Assembly (NCBI RefSeq): GCF_901709675.1
Contig: NC_051088.1
Location: forward strand, 10,504,193-10,568,192
Source: Syngnathus acus
Lineage: Eukaryota; Chordata; Actinopteri; Syngnathiformes; Syngnathidae
Reading direction: 5' to 3'
Length of the DNA stretch: 64,000 bases
The notes below the pieces were generated by a model. That model was not told where the DNA came from, ran no database searches, and was given only the letters and a program-made list of their open reading frames with translations. How positions within the stretch are numbered: position 1 is the stretch's first letter; every line of letters starts with the position of its first letter. The position numbers and the translations under genes were made by a program. This document shows positions 32,781 through 45,525 of this stretch, in pieces.

Positions 32781-32786
32781 TTTATT
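32781..32786 (-). terminator. cox4i2: cox4i2 polyadenylation signal
   Basis: TTTATT on the plus strand reads AATAAA on the minus strand, 45 bases after the cox4i2 stop at 32831. This implies a very short 3'UTR. The tail-to-tail gap to the distal bcl2l1 signal at 32170 is about 600 bases. Confidence 0.75.
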
Positions 32787-32830
32787 ATTGTGCAAGTTAC
32801 ACCATGCAGAATCAGTGTCCTGCTGCATCT

Positions 32831-34558
32831 TCATTTCCACTGGCCCTTCTCATAGTCCCACTTGGCGGAGAGACCTTCGACTGGGTTCATCCTCATGTCT
32901 AACATCCTCTGGATTTGTTTGGCCTGCCACTCGCTATCAAAGGTCCGGGGACGCGGAGGGTACACTGTAGACATTCAAATATCAGGAAATCAGTCCGTCA
33001 TGTATCTCAGAACAGGTAACAACACACAAGTTCCTTCTCACCTGCTCAGTCTCTGACCCCACTCCATTACAATTTACAGTCGAATTTATTTTCACTTATG
33101 ATGCTGTCCACCATCCATACCAAAATGCCAAAAAAAATGTGTGTAACGATAGACTAAGTGCGGTATCTAAAAATGATCATCTGTTGTCAGCTTATCGTCA
33201 CATGTGAAGGTAAAAGCCTGTCCGTGAACCACGTGACACCATTCTCTTCTCTTATTGGCTACAACAATGTAAACAAGAAAACGCTTTCGCGGACGGACCG
33301 ACTCGTGTCTTGTGCTTTTCAAAACAACGCGGAAATAAGAATATCTGTCCTTTAATAGTGGTACGGACAATTACCTTCCCACAGAGCAGTATAAAAAGTA
33401 GAGGACTTGTGGCAATAATGATGTTCCGTTCTCTGAAATATATTGACACTATAAAGACACGACGACACGCGCAACTGCAGAAGTGAGGCTCATTGACACT
33501 TGATCAGCTAAATTGTTATAAAAAGCTCCAGAACGTTTAACACTGTTGGTATTTTTAGTGTGCACATTATGTTACTACCTCTGAAGGCGTAAAATTGAGT
33601 GCAAGACAAACACGGCACCTGAAGACGAATTTAAAAAAAAAAAGGAATGACGTGCAACGAGCGCCCCGAACTCACCGTAGATGGACTGCCACAGGACAAC
33701 CAGCCCGGTGAGGCCCAGAAAGATGAAGACGCCGCCCATGACAGTCTTCCACTCATCCGTGGTCTTCTTCATTTCTGGGTAAGTCTGACGAAACATCAGG
33801 CGGTAGACTGCGACGCGTTTGCACAAGATCATGGACGCTTTAGTGACTCTTTTATTGCAAACATTGTGTCAGTGTTAGGAGCTTACGGGCTATCTTCTCC
33901 TCTTTGGTCAATTGGTTCCAGGGCCCTTTCTCCTTTTGCTTTAGGCTCTTGTCAGCAGCACTCAGCTCATCCTTGTAGGCTTTGTCCGGCAACGGGGTGT
34001 CCACACGGTCACAGTACATTGGCTTGGACATGTCCGCTGCCTGGCTTACCTCACCTGAGACAAACAATGCAAGGCTTACTTACTTACTTATCAGTAGAAA
34101 TACCAGTCATGGGCACGTTAAGAAGGGGGGGGGGGGGGGGGGTCTCATTGCACAAAACGATCCCTGCATGACAAGTCATCTTGTTTATAGTTTGATATCT
34201 GCTATTTCATGCAGTTTGCCTTTTTAAGACAGAAAGCAAGAAACAAAGTATTTTTGTTTCATTCACCCCAATCTATGCACTAGCTAGCTCGTATTTTCAG
34301 TCATGGATGGTGCACTTCAGACTTGTTATTATTGTTAACAAGTTCTAAAAGTGACCCTGAGGAACATGTGTTTGAGCTGTTTCTTCTTAGGTATTCATGA
34401 CCATCTTAATACTTCTTCCCACCTCCTCCAAGGAGACTCAAATATGATACTGTACCGTGACCGTGCCTCGCCACGGTGGCGCTGCTCGGGGTCACGAGTG
34501 CCACCAAGCGCCTGCCTAGGAACCCTGTTCCTACACGCCCCGCAGTCAGGGCGAGCAT
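32831..34558 (-). CDS. cox4i2: Cytochrome c oxidase subunit 4 isoform 2, mitochondrial
   Basis: COX4 is a nuclear-encoded subunit of respiratory complex IV in the inner mitochondrial membrane; isoform 2 replaces isoform 1 in hypoxia-responsive tissues. Four coding exons on the minus strand: 34558-34456, 34054-33887, 33807-33676 and 32964-32831, all GT-AG and in phase, giving 178 residues (human 171). Residues 1-34 form an Arg-rich, acid-free mitochondrial presequence ([17 protein letters not shown]). [11 protein letters not shown] and the EWKTVMGG segment are family signatures. The membrane helix is [16 protein letters not shown]. The C-terminus has [20 protein letters not shown]. The presequence and matrix segment resemble fish cox4i2 more than cox4i1, and the neighbour bcl2l1 agrees with the human COX4I2 locus. 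The start ATG directly follows an acceptor-like TTTACAG, so an untranslated upstream exon is likely. Confidence 0.95.
34125..34142 (+). repeat. G18 homopolymer in the first cox4i2 coding intron
   Basis: Eighteen consecutive G on the plus strand, so C18 in the cox4i2 pre-mRNA, about 70 bases before the acceptor of the second coding exon. Confidence 0.9.
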
Positions 34559-34980
34559 CTGTAAACACAGTGCATAAAATCTGCATTAACAAATTGGAAG
34601 AACTTGAGCATAATAAATTCACCACGAGAGCACCAAACGTATACACGTGAGCAAAACAATATTTCACTTTTACCTTGTGATTGCCTATGATTACATTTTA
34701 GTTGCATTTTTCATGTTGTAAAAGTATATACATATCTTATCAGGGCCTGAGTAGCTATTCTGCAAGGTCCCTATTGTAATGTTATAAGTATTATTTTAAT
34801 TTGTACAGTTTTCTTGAATATTGTGTTATTTATTATGTGAACATGTAATGTTACTGTTTTTTTTTTAACTTTCTAATTTCATTAATGCAATGTATTATTA
34901 TTATTATACTCCTCATTTGTGCCACATGGTTGCTCAAATTTTGTCCCTATCAATGATTTATTTTTTATTCTTCTCAAGTT

Positions 34981-35110
34981 ACCGTATTTTTCTGATTATA
35001 AGTCGTGTTTTTTCATAGTTTGGGTGGGGGGCGACTTATACTCAGGAGCGACTTGTATGTGAAATTATTCACAAACTTTTACTTGATCATTAACACATTA
35101 CTTACTAGTA
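34981..35110 (+). mobile_element. Truncated MITE-like element (ATTATAAGTCG family)
   Basis: The segment opens ACCGTATTTTTCTGATTATA, then has GGGCGACTTATACTCAGGAG and GCGACTTGTATGTGAAATTA. This matches the left end of a common teleost repeat whose intact copies carry the inverse at the other end. The right end was not found, so it is truncated. The family match is from memory. Confidence 0.5.
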
Positions 35111-35202
35111 TAGTTGATCACTTCACATGTTATTTTCACTTTGAACCGCATGAGGGCGCACTATGGCTGTGGAATAATAGAACCTCTCCCATCTGACTTT
35201 GG

Positions 35203-35336
35203 CTGAGAGTAGGAGAAAACCCTGGACTGGGAGTCAGCCAATTACAGGCCACATAGAGACAAACAATCATTCATACTCGCATTCATACTTGTTGTCAATT
35301 TAGAGTCCTTAAATAACTTAAGATGCATGCATGCAT
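35203..35336 (+). repeat. Fragment of a common teleost interspersed repeat
   Basis: Contains CCTGGACTGGGAGTCAGCCA, AGAGACAAACAATCATTCAT and CAATTTAGAGTCCTT, the middle part of the same repeat that is nearly complete at 45191-45525. Confidence 0.7.
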
Positions 35337-38201
35337 TGTGCTTAATGAATTTTGTCAAAAGACAAAATGTGTCATCTCAAGTTGAATGGGAGTGAAAGAC
35401 ATGAGCTTGTTAAAAGTGAACTTTTGCTTTGGTTTTGCAAAGTTAACTCACTGCATTTATTTATTTATTTGTAAACATAGCAGCTGCATTAAGGTTTCTT
35501 TTGTGTCACTGTTCACTGTTGCAAACAAGTCTTCATTCCTAACAAAAGTTGCTGGCAACGCTCACTGAAAGTGAAAATGGCGGAAACTGGCAAGTTGTCA
35601 AATTTCGAGTGCAAGCTGACCTTCTAAAAGTTATGGTGATAAAAGGCACGCCTGCAAATAACCGAGCTTCTTTGTCCCATTTTACGCAAGACACATTGTT
35701 AGTACATGAATGAATATTCTGCACAGATCCGATATGTGCACTGGGCAATGATTGCCTCTTCGGAGCACCCTGATACAGATTCATTCCTTGCATTGTTTAC
35801 CGTCTCTGCTGCACGTACACCACTCTCTCCACTGGAGTTCCAGAGTGGCGCAGTTGAGAAAGAGAGGATGTTTACTTTTTTTCTCTCCATTTTGCTTTGT
35901 CAGAGTATTCCGATTGTAATCATGGATACTCACCATGGTGGTGGTAGTGCAAATCCTACGAGGGGGAATAAAAGTTTCTTGTTTTGCTCCTGTCTTGTGT
36001 CTGCTTGGATATCAGGGACAAATGACAGTGAAGCAGCTAGTGGGCGGGTCCCAAGCACAGGGCAAAGTTGCACAGGGTGTTAGAAAACATCTATAAATAT
36101 ATTCATATTAGAAGAATTATGCCTCTGAACAATGTGGAAAGATGTTTACTGCATGCAGCAGGATGTAAAAATGCAGAAACGTTGTCTTTTTCCCTTTTTT
36201 CTTGCACTTCTCACTTTGTGCCACAGGGAGGTTATTTAAGGACACGAGGAGTTCGTTCACTGCCATTTTTTTTAATTTTTTTATGAGGATCATTTTTCCG
36301 GGATTTATATATATTACGTGGGAGGTCATGGTATATGGGGGGAAAAAATACATTCAACGGCTGATTGTTCCACACTGCTTGAGGATGTTATTTTATTTTA
36401 TTTCGACCGAGGTCTGGCCAAGAGCCCAGAGGCAAAATGTCCATGAGGGGGGGCGGCTAGTTAGCCAACAGCAGCACAGAGAAAGCAAAAAGTGGAGGAG
36501 ACTCACTCGGGTCAGGCAAGGACGGCTTCTTGTACGTTACTGCAACTGTTAGCTGTGACCCGAAACCAGGCAGATATTTTTTTACTTAATCTGTAACTCA
36601 ACTCAACTATTATGTTTACCAAATGCATTGTCTTTGTGTCGAAGACCAAAGACTTTTCTGCCAGTCATAGTCATTTGCTTCACTTTTTTTCAGTAAGAAA
36701 TTAACATCTTCTGTTGACTTCAGGTCAGTCTGTTGACTTAGCCATTGACGAATATTTCATTCACTTGCCTTCAAAAGGTCTTGAGTTGCTTTCACTTTAG
36801 ATTTTGTGTCATCCATCTGTCCTATCGATTTTATAGCATTAGACTGAAGACGGGCGAGTTTAATATTATATTATTTTTAATTTATTCTGTCAACTGATAA
36901 ACCCCAGTGAGCCTGTTCTGCTTGTTTGTAGAGGAATCCAAGGTCAAAAGAGCCATATGTCAGGAGTTTGGTGAAAAAAGATTGTGGCTGCCTTTTCTCT
37001 CAGCTGGAAATGGCAGCTGCCACACTGTGAAGAAACTCAAGTAGAATTGGGCCTACGTCAGTCCAAACTAATTGCAGAATTGCCCTGCAATGGCGATCAA
37101 AACAAAAGAGGATTCATCATCACCCGGAGCAGGAAAAATCTTGGCTATCGAGAGGTCAACTCTGCTGCTAACTTTGCAAGGTTCTCGAGCCTGTGAGCAA
37201 AGCTCTTGGTCCTGTCACTTGACCCACACTTCTGCAGTGAGAACTGTCAGAAGCGGAATCCCTCCAGTCAAAGAGCTGCATGGGATCCCCATGTTGAAAG
37301 AGCAGAAGAAACCTGACTGCTCCACGGGCAGCTTCATGCACTGTCCACTAGCTGGCAGTGAGACTGGTCACCATTGCATTGTGGAAAATGCACAAAATTA
37401 ACTTTGTGACTTTTTTCGTGTCAATTGCCAAATACTTTTGAGGCCATAAAAATGGTTGGTGATTTATGATTAGTATGTACCATATTTTAGTGAAACTTCT
37501 CAAATTTAACAAGACATTTTACACATTAGGGGCCACTGATTTTGGTTGAGCATAAATGCAAAGTAGTATTTGTGGACAGCCACACTGTCCAAATACTTCT
37601 GGTCCGAAATGTAAAATCAGATTTCCTCTTCCTGGTCAAAAGACAACAGTACAAAGGTGAATGTTGTACTGTTTGACAGGGTGTGTGTCATATTTGAACA
37701 CCAATCAGCCTATCAAAAAAAACCAGTCACAGAGCCTATTATGAATGTCGCTCTCAAACGCTGCGACTGCCCTTGCATCGCACGTTAGTCCACTAGCTGG
37801 CAGTATCACACAGTATTTTGAGGTCCTAGATATAATACCTAATATCATGTAAGTGAATTGACAAAAATGGCATGAAACACATTGATTCTATGATGGGTCA
37901 TTTTTGGGAACAGCCACTTAAAGACGTAAACAGGCATGTTTACTCTCTTAACGCGCACATGTCTGCCAACTTCATTAACTGATCCAATCCTGCTCAACTG
38001 GTTCAGGTCCGGTTTTGGAAGAAACATGAAACAAAAAAAAAATTGGCTGTCATTTGTCATATATTCCCATGAATACGCCACCTCAAAGGGAATGAAATTG
38101 GTTAAAGGCTGAGTTAAACGTGTTTTACCTGTGTGCATATGTGGTGAAGACACATACGTATCATCTTAGACGGCAGCTGCGAGGAGATGCACGCGTCCGT
38201 T

Positions 38202-38221
38202 GCTCATTTATGCAAATGAGC
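38202..38221. promoter_or_regulatory. Palindromic octamer (POU-type) site
   Basis: GCTCATTT and AAATGAGC form an 8-bp inverted repeat around ATGC, and together they create ATGCAAAT, the canonical POU-factor octamer. The site lies in a less degenerate stretch (about 38110-38340). Confidence 0.35.
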
Positions 38222-38477
38222 TGAAAAGCGTGACGCTGCAAATAGTCCTAAATCCGCTCCCTTTCTATGACACCCCCTGTGGGGCTTCACCCCACAGTAA
38301 CCTCCTTCTGTCCCATTAGAATTGGAGATATTGCTCCATCTCTCCTGGGGAAACGTTGGCCAGACGCTCTTTCGCTTCGCTTCTCTTCTTTGTTCATCTT
38401 TCTTTTTTGTGGTAGAGGGGGATGCTGAAATTGTCATCCTAGGAAATCAATTTTCTCTGGCGCTTGACCTCATTAGA

Positions 38478-38745
38478 GTCGCAGGTGAGCTGCGGCCTAT
38501 CCCAACGGATTTTGGGTAAGAGGTGGGCAACACCCTGGACTTGTTTGTCCATCAGACTGAGCGCACTTATTTTTCGACAAACAAGCAAATGTGCTTCCCT
38601 CTCTACTCACCGTGCTGAATTCATTTCTCTTTGATTCGATTTGCAGCACTCTAACTTCAGAGCAGCGGCGCGGTGGTCGAGTGGTTGGCTCTGGCCTCTC
38701 TTTCCGTGTGACGTTTGCATGTTCTCCCTGTGCTGGCATGCTCAT
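38478..38745. repeat. Two opposed fragments of the common teleost repeat
   Basis: At 38478-38545, plus orientation: GAGCTGCGGCCTATCCCA and CACCCTGGACTTG. At 38666-38745, minus orientation: GGCGCGGTGGTCGAGTGGTT and GTTTGCATGTTCTCCCTGTG. These are different parts of the repeat at 45191-45525. Confidence 0.6.
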
Positions 38746-41700
38746 TTCTGGCCCTGGAGCCAGAATTAGAAATGGCGCACACCAGTCAAGGCCAGTATGC
38801 AAGTTTGAATGATAGTGGGGTGGACAGTGGGGTCTGCTGCCCTTAGCACTCCGGTTATGCTTCTTTTAGCCTTATCTGGTTGGGCGTTTTTCATAGGAGT
38901 GGCCAACTAATCGATTTTAGAAATTTTATTTCATTTGTCCTGACAATTATTTCCCAATCTGTTTTTTATTTTTTTTTATTTTGTATATTTCAAAGTGCAT
39001 CTTTGCTAATGTGCATTGCATCCGCTACAAAGGAACAAATGTGAACAAAGGAGCTAGTTTTTAAAAGCAGGGTCGGTTTGGCTAACGTAGCAATTTGATT
39101 ACTATATTAAGTGACTTCTCCAACCCTTCTATGACTTTTTCCAAAAGGCAATTAGTATGTTTAATTGGAGCAAAGACACAAATCCTGCAGAATCATGTTC
39201 ATGGAACAGTCACTGAGTCAATAACTCTGACCAATGCTGGAAAATATTGACCTTCCAAGCCGCAAAATAATTTTCTAAGGTTGCCTTGCCTCTAACTTAA
39301 CATGAGGAAAGACAGTAAGCATACTGGGGAAGGCGATGTGGTGTTACAGACACATGCATCAGCTAACTGGTGGTTCATTTAATAGTCTTAAATAATTGAG
39401 CATTTAAAAATGGTAATTAGTCAAGTGTCATTTTTATCTCCATCCATTATTTACTGGAAATTTTATTCGAATAGTGTTAATTGTCATCACATTTTCTATA
39501 ATGGGAAAATATATTAAATGAAGAAATATAGTTTTCTGTAGGGAGGGGCGGGTAGTAATGTCATAAAGCCCTAGTTTGTCACCCCCCCCAAAAAGGGAAT
39601 ATAGGTCACAAGAAGTGACTTGTGTCGACCTCACAAGGTTCACATGTACTTTCTGTTGATTGTGCACTTTTGCTTGTGTGTGTTAGTCCAATAGTCTTGC
39701 CGCCTTGAGGCTTTGTGCGTAACTGGGTCATCCTCCCATCACTTCCACGCTAACGACGGACCCCCGCCGCCCTCCCTCATTCGCCTCTCTTCCTAATCGG
39801 TCCTCATCCTCCGCCACATTAGACTCTGCTGCTTTTGTCTCATGTCGGCCCCCCCTCTTTTTTTTTGGCATCGACTCATTGACACAGTTGCATGACTTCG
39901 AATGAAATGGACAGGCAAAAGGCAGCGCAAGCGTTAGCTGCGCATGCATAATCCTCAATAATATGTAGCCCACATGGTGAGGTGGTCTTTTTCCTGCTGT
40001 GCATCTTTCACTCTCCTACCTCCTAATTGGCTTAGAGTGGCAGCCGCTCCGGGCGACCAAAAGCCACCGTTTGCTTTGCTTTTGAAACGTATCACCCAGG
40101 TTGTCCTGGATATGATTGGCCTCCTCCAGTGGCTGTGCAATGATTGCATCAGTTGAATAAGCAACAGCGATTAATGCAAACATTCAGACCTCGGCTTTGT
40201 CAGATCATTTTTGCTGATTTTATTTTATTTCTTGCTTGACGCATCCTCCAAACATCTGCCCAACCTATTGCCCATTTTACTACACACCCTTAAAACACTG
40301 CTGGGTCAAAAGGCACCCGATTTGATCAATTTTGCAACATCCAAGGCCAAACCTGGTTGATTGCTTGTGCATTGTTCCACTTCCATCCAGTCTTAAGCCG
40401 GGCTTTGGCGTTGAGAATGCCACCATCACTTAAGTCTTTGAAGCTCACAGACGAGCCTCACTTTCTCCTGTTTATAGCCGTGGCCAGTGGGTTAGGTTGA
40501 TGTTATGGTTCATTGTCTCCATTTGCAAATGTGGAATTGATTGCACTATGCCACTCAACATAACTGGTTGTCTTTGCTGAGTTGTAGGGTTGCTGTGACC
40601 CAATCTCCAGTATATTTTATTAAACAGGATTATTGAACATACAGATCTGTAACAACAAGTCAAAAGGTTAAACTTGGGTTGAGCTGCTTCATTCTTATCA
40701 CGTTTGGCAGAGGCACTAAGTCATCGATGCCACCCATTTTAACAATTAGGTTAATTAGGGTGTGGCTGGAAGAAAACCTTAATGGGTCAGGACCCTGCCA
40801 TTGTGCCCTCAGATAATCCATCATGAACCGAGGCCTTGCTGACATGTTGAGGAAGCCTCCCAGCTTTCAGAGCATAGACCACAGCCACCTCTTGCTACCA
40901 TGGCAACCAATCAATACAAGTAAGCTAATAATGACCCTGGCGAGAAGATCATGAGGTGTGAGAAGGCAGGACACAATAACTCATCAAAGCATTGATATGC
41001 ATTTCGTTCCTGCTTGGACATCATATAGCAGTTTTGCTTTCATAAAATAGGTCACATACTGATGAAGTTGTTTAAGTCGCGCACTCATACCTAACATTTT
41101 CCTCCAGTTTATTTCAAACACAAGGAACCCGAGGCCGAGATAGATCAATCCGACATCGTCCAAATCTGTCTTTCAGCAAGTCGTGCTGGAAAAAATGATG
41201 AAAATATACCGCAAAAGACTAACAGCGATGCTTACTTTCTGCACCTGCGTGAGATGTAATATCCATCCATACACCACCAAACGCTAGGTTTTCTTCGGAG
41301 AAGTCTTGCCAGGCCTCTACTGCAACAGTGCTGCTTCTTCTGAGGCCATTTTCAGCAAGTGAAATGCACGCACAATTGAATCCAGGGCAGGTGTTTGACT
41401 TGGCCATTGCATAACATAAAACTCACGTGGTTCCTTTTACAGTATGCTAGGTCATTGTCCATCAATACTGTCAAGCACCCTCCACTGAGTTTTTTAAGCA
41501 TTTGGCTGAATATGATCAGACAGCATTGCCTGACATGTTTCTGAATTTATCCTGGTTTTTTAAATCATCAATAAATACAAGCGAACCTGTTCCGCTGGCA
41601 GCCATACATACCACACCATGACATTGTTTTTTTAACGGTCGAAAGGAAAGATGGCCAAATGGTGTTATTATGACTCATCTCCTCCCTCCATGTTTAGCTT

Positions 41701-44700
41701 AGCAGGAGGGTCATAGTTGTTATCTCCCTTGGGCTCTGACCCCAAGTCTGCTGTTAAACCCCCCAAAACTTTACATTATACATCTGTGCTTAAGCCCTAT
41801 TAATGAATGTGTGGACAGGGACCCACTCCCACCATGGTTAGTGTGATAAAAACCACCAGAGACCTGCCGTGTGACATCATGTAAGGAAGCCAGAGTGGCG
41901 GTGATGGAGGGCCATGTCTATCCCCTTTCTTCCTCTCGTGGGACCCTCGCTGGCCCTGGTGGAGGTGCTGAAGGACAGCTGCTTGTCTGGATGTGACGTG
42001 TGGTGAGGTGAGGGGCAGTCGTTGAAAGGCGTGGATGAAATGCAGATCGGTGGGGGGGGTTGATCTTGATTACGAGTTTTTGGTAACCTTTGACACACAT
42101 TTGCATCGTCAGCAGTATTCAAATGAGCCATTACAGCTGTGCACTGATATTAACTGCAAATGAAATGAATGGAAGGATAGTCAATATCTCCAACATAGCA
42201 GTCACAATTTTGGTTTCGTGAGGAAATGAAAATGTGTCCAAATGATTGATCGTGTCCAATCATGTTGTTGTTTGACCTAGTCCATCATATTTTAATTGAA
42301 TTTAGCTCCACGTCCATCAAGGTGTTTCATGAGCAAGCTCGCTTCTTTTTTGTGTTGATAACGTAAGCTCTTATTGCTTTGCCATCATCCTAAATGGGCC
42401 TCTTTAAGCCAGTTGGCCTGGGCCCAGCACCCAAGGGAGAGCCCCTCCCATCCACCCCCCCAAGGGAACCTGCTGTCAAGCGGCTGTAAATCACCATCTG
42501 TCTCCAATGTGTGATCACCTGACCTGAACTTGTCAACCTTGACCTTTAGCCGTCCACCCACACATGCGCAGGCCTGTTAGCTACACGCGCATACGTACAC
42601 CCACTAAATAATAGACTTCTTTTGAACTGGAATCAAATGACTTCATGAAAAGAGAGATACATGTGTTTATTTGTAAAAGGGATATTAAAAAAAACAATTC
42701 CATACACAAGTAAAATACAATTCTATACTTATATTTTTGACAGAATCTTCCTTACTTTCCTTTCCTTTTTTGCGCTCACCTGTAGTGGGATCAGAAGCAA
42801 TTCGATCTTGAGACGCTCACAGAGCTGAAGTCTCATAAGATTTGCTGACCTCCCGCATGTTGCGAATTTGAACTTTTTTTTCTTTTAACTTTTGAGGCAT
42901 ACGCGTATTCCAAGAACATTTTGATCAAATGACTCTGCGTGTTGGGTCAAAGTTTATGCTTGTCATGAGCCGAGATCACAGAGAGCCTGATTGTAGTCAT
43001 TTAGCTACAACAGCAATAAATGCAGGCATGTTTTTCCAATTTTGTCACATTCCACAGAGTGGAGGAATTGTAGTTGTACGCTACTATTATAAGATCCCCA
43101 AAGAACGCTGTGGTTGACTCTGCTGGAAGTCTCGTCTGCTGCCTGGGCCATTGACTGTCCGCAAGTCCCATTTAAAATGAGCTGCCAAAGTGAACCAGGC
43201 TTATCCTGCTCTTCTATGTTTCTCTGACTTTGTCTGTCATTTAGACTCGAAATGTTGCACACTTTTGCCAAGGAGAGTTGTTAAGTAATGTGTATTCGAA
43301 CAAGAACCGCATCTGAAAACAATTCAGTCAGGAAAAAACCCACTTGTGTTTATGTTTGTGTTGTGCAATCGTCAGTGTGCGCTCTGACAGGAAGTCGGCA
43401 GTCGATGTCAATGAGTGGCCACAAAATCACTCACTATCTTGATGTTATTGGCTACTCCAATTTAACTCCAAAACTGACCCCATCTCACACAGGATGTGAT
43501 GAAAATGGCGTGCCCTCCTGGGGCAGCCTGAACAATTTCTTTCCGTCAGAAATCCAGTCTACCCAAAAGAGTCCTTAACTGGAAGCACTCTGGAAGCAAT
43601 GTGGAGCCATAAACAAAAGGCTGTTGTCGGTTGATGAACTCTTATGAATGCTTGTCATAAAAGGGCAGGTCGTTGTTGAGTTACGTAACAGGGCAAGCAA
43701 GCAGCAGTTTTTATGACAGCACTTGCTTACTGTTCAAAGAGCTGAGCACGACTTGGTAACGCACATTTCAAAAGTGAAATAATTCTGTTCCAAGCCCAGG
43801 AAGACAGGGGGGGCTGTTATGCAACTGGAATAATGAGGACCCGCTCGCTGCCTCAGCACATCTTTATGATCCAGGCTATTTATGGAAGACTTTATAAATG
43901 CTTAAGATATTACCTGCGTGCACCAACTCTTACACATGTAGTGCCCGCAAATCTTCTTTAGTATTATTCAATAAATGCATTTGTGCAAATAAAGCCCCCC
44001 CAAACAGACGCCTCCAGTTGAGTAATCCCTCTATTTGTGGAAATAAGGTACGCTAAAAGGGTACTGGAATGAGAAGTTTATTTGTACACATAATTTGACA
44101 AGTGACTCCTCACTCTAGATTCACTTGTTTATTATTTTCACCACAGTGGCCTCCCGCTTGCAAAAGACCAGTGTGGAGCCTGAACTTAGGCTGTAAATCT
44201 TGTGAAATGAAGGATGAATTTATTTATCATCATGTGTTGTAACTGATCTTTTGCCAGTCTGCCAGTCTCATGAAGGCAAGTGGAGCAAGCAGATTGCTGC
44301 GCTGTGCACTTCCACATGATCACAGTTGAACGAAAAACAAGAGTGACTGTGCCAGTCAGTCACGCACTCAAAACAACTTCATCCTTGAATTTTTCCACCG
44401 AGCACACACGATTAGGAAAAAAAAAGGAGAAAAGGCAACCAGACGATGTTACCAAACGATTTATGACTACAACAATTTTCCTCTGTGCTTTTCAAAAGTT
44501 GAACATAGAGACAGACGCAAGGATAGTCAAACATTCCGCTTTTAGAGATCGGATTGGGGAAAAACTTCCACCTTGTGAAAGTTTGGAAGGCATTTTTAGG
44601 CTCATGACAGCTGTTGTTTTGACGAATAGCCTAACCTCGCTGGTTTTTCAAAATAGCCCATAAACAAAACCTCAATTCAAAGCAAAATGAAGTCAAATTG

Positions 44701-45190
44701 TCACATTATAGCGATGCTCTTTGCATTTTGATGCTATCTTTGACAATATCCATCCAAAGACAACATAAATACCTGGCCCACTCACTACTTTGTAGCGCGC
44801 TAAGCGCACCTATTGCATCACCTATTATCAACACCTATCCAGACGTTCAGGCTCCATTACTTAACACATAAATGAGGACATGTTGAGCAAAAACACGTGC
44901 ATTTGTTCTCATGGGAAGAGAGAGGCTAATAAGCGCTGCATCCTCTCTGTGTGGGGAAAGAAGCTGAGGTCACGCCGAAATAGTTAATTAAAACAGCTTG
45001 TTGCCAAAACATGAGCTCATCATTCTCCAGCTTGTTTTGCCATTTGCCAAGTCCGAGCCCCTAACACTGGCCCCCTCATGCAAAGGCTGAAAACTTAAGG
45101 GAAGCTGAGAATGTCTTCATTTTTTGGACTAACTGCAGTGGAGATGTTATTTGTCTTCCTTTTTGTTTTGTTTTCTAAACAGGCTGAATT

Positions 45191-45525
45191 CATCCATCCA
45201 TTTTCTCTACTGCTTTTTCTCATTAAGGTCATGGATAAGCTGCCACTTGTCCCAGCTGAATTTTGTACGAGGAGCGGAGCACATCCTGGTCTGGTTGCCA
45301 GCCAATCGCAGGGCTCATACAAATAAACAAAGCACTCACACTCACATTCATTTCTATGGACAATTTAGAGTCTTCATTATCCTAAAATGCTTGAATGTGT
45401 GTTCCGTGGAAGCCCACACAAGTACAAGGAGAGCATGCAAAGTGCACACAGGAAGGCCAGATTTGTACCCTGAGCCTCACAACTGAGAGTGATGTGCTAA
45501 CTTGAAGTCACCAACCGTGCTGCCC
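45191..45525 (+). repeat. Near-complete copy of a common teleost interspersed repeat
   Basis: Begins CATCCATCCATTTTCTC, continues through GGAGCACATCCTGGTCTGG, CCAGCCAATCGCAGGGC, TATGGACAATTTAGAGTC and GAGAGCATGCAAAGTGCAC, and ends ACCGTGCTGCCC. It is a decayed copy of a noncoding repeat found in very high numbers in many teleosts. I cannot assign its superfamily from the sequence. Confidence 0.75.

Noticed and set aside
33647-34171. 174-codon plus-strand ORF
   Set aside because: It is antisense to two cox4i2 exons and the intron between them, and ends in the G18 run. The minus-strand exons fully explain the coding signal.
36202-36552. 116-codon plus-strand ORF
   Set aside because: Composition typical of translated AT-rich noncoding DNA; no motif, no splice-site support.
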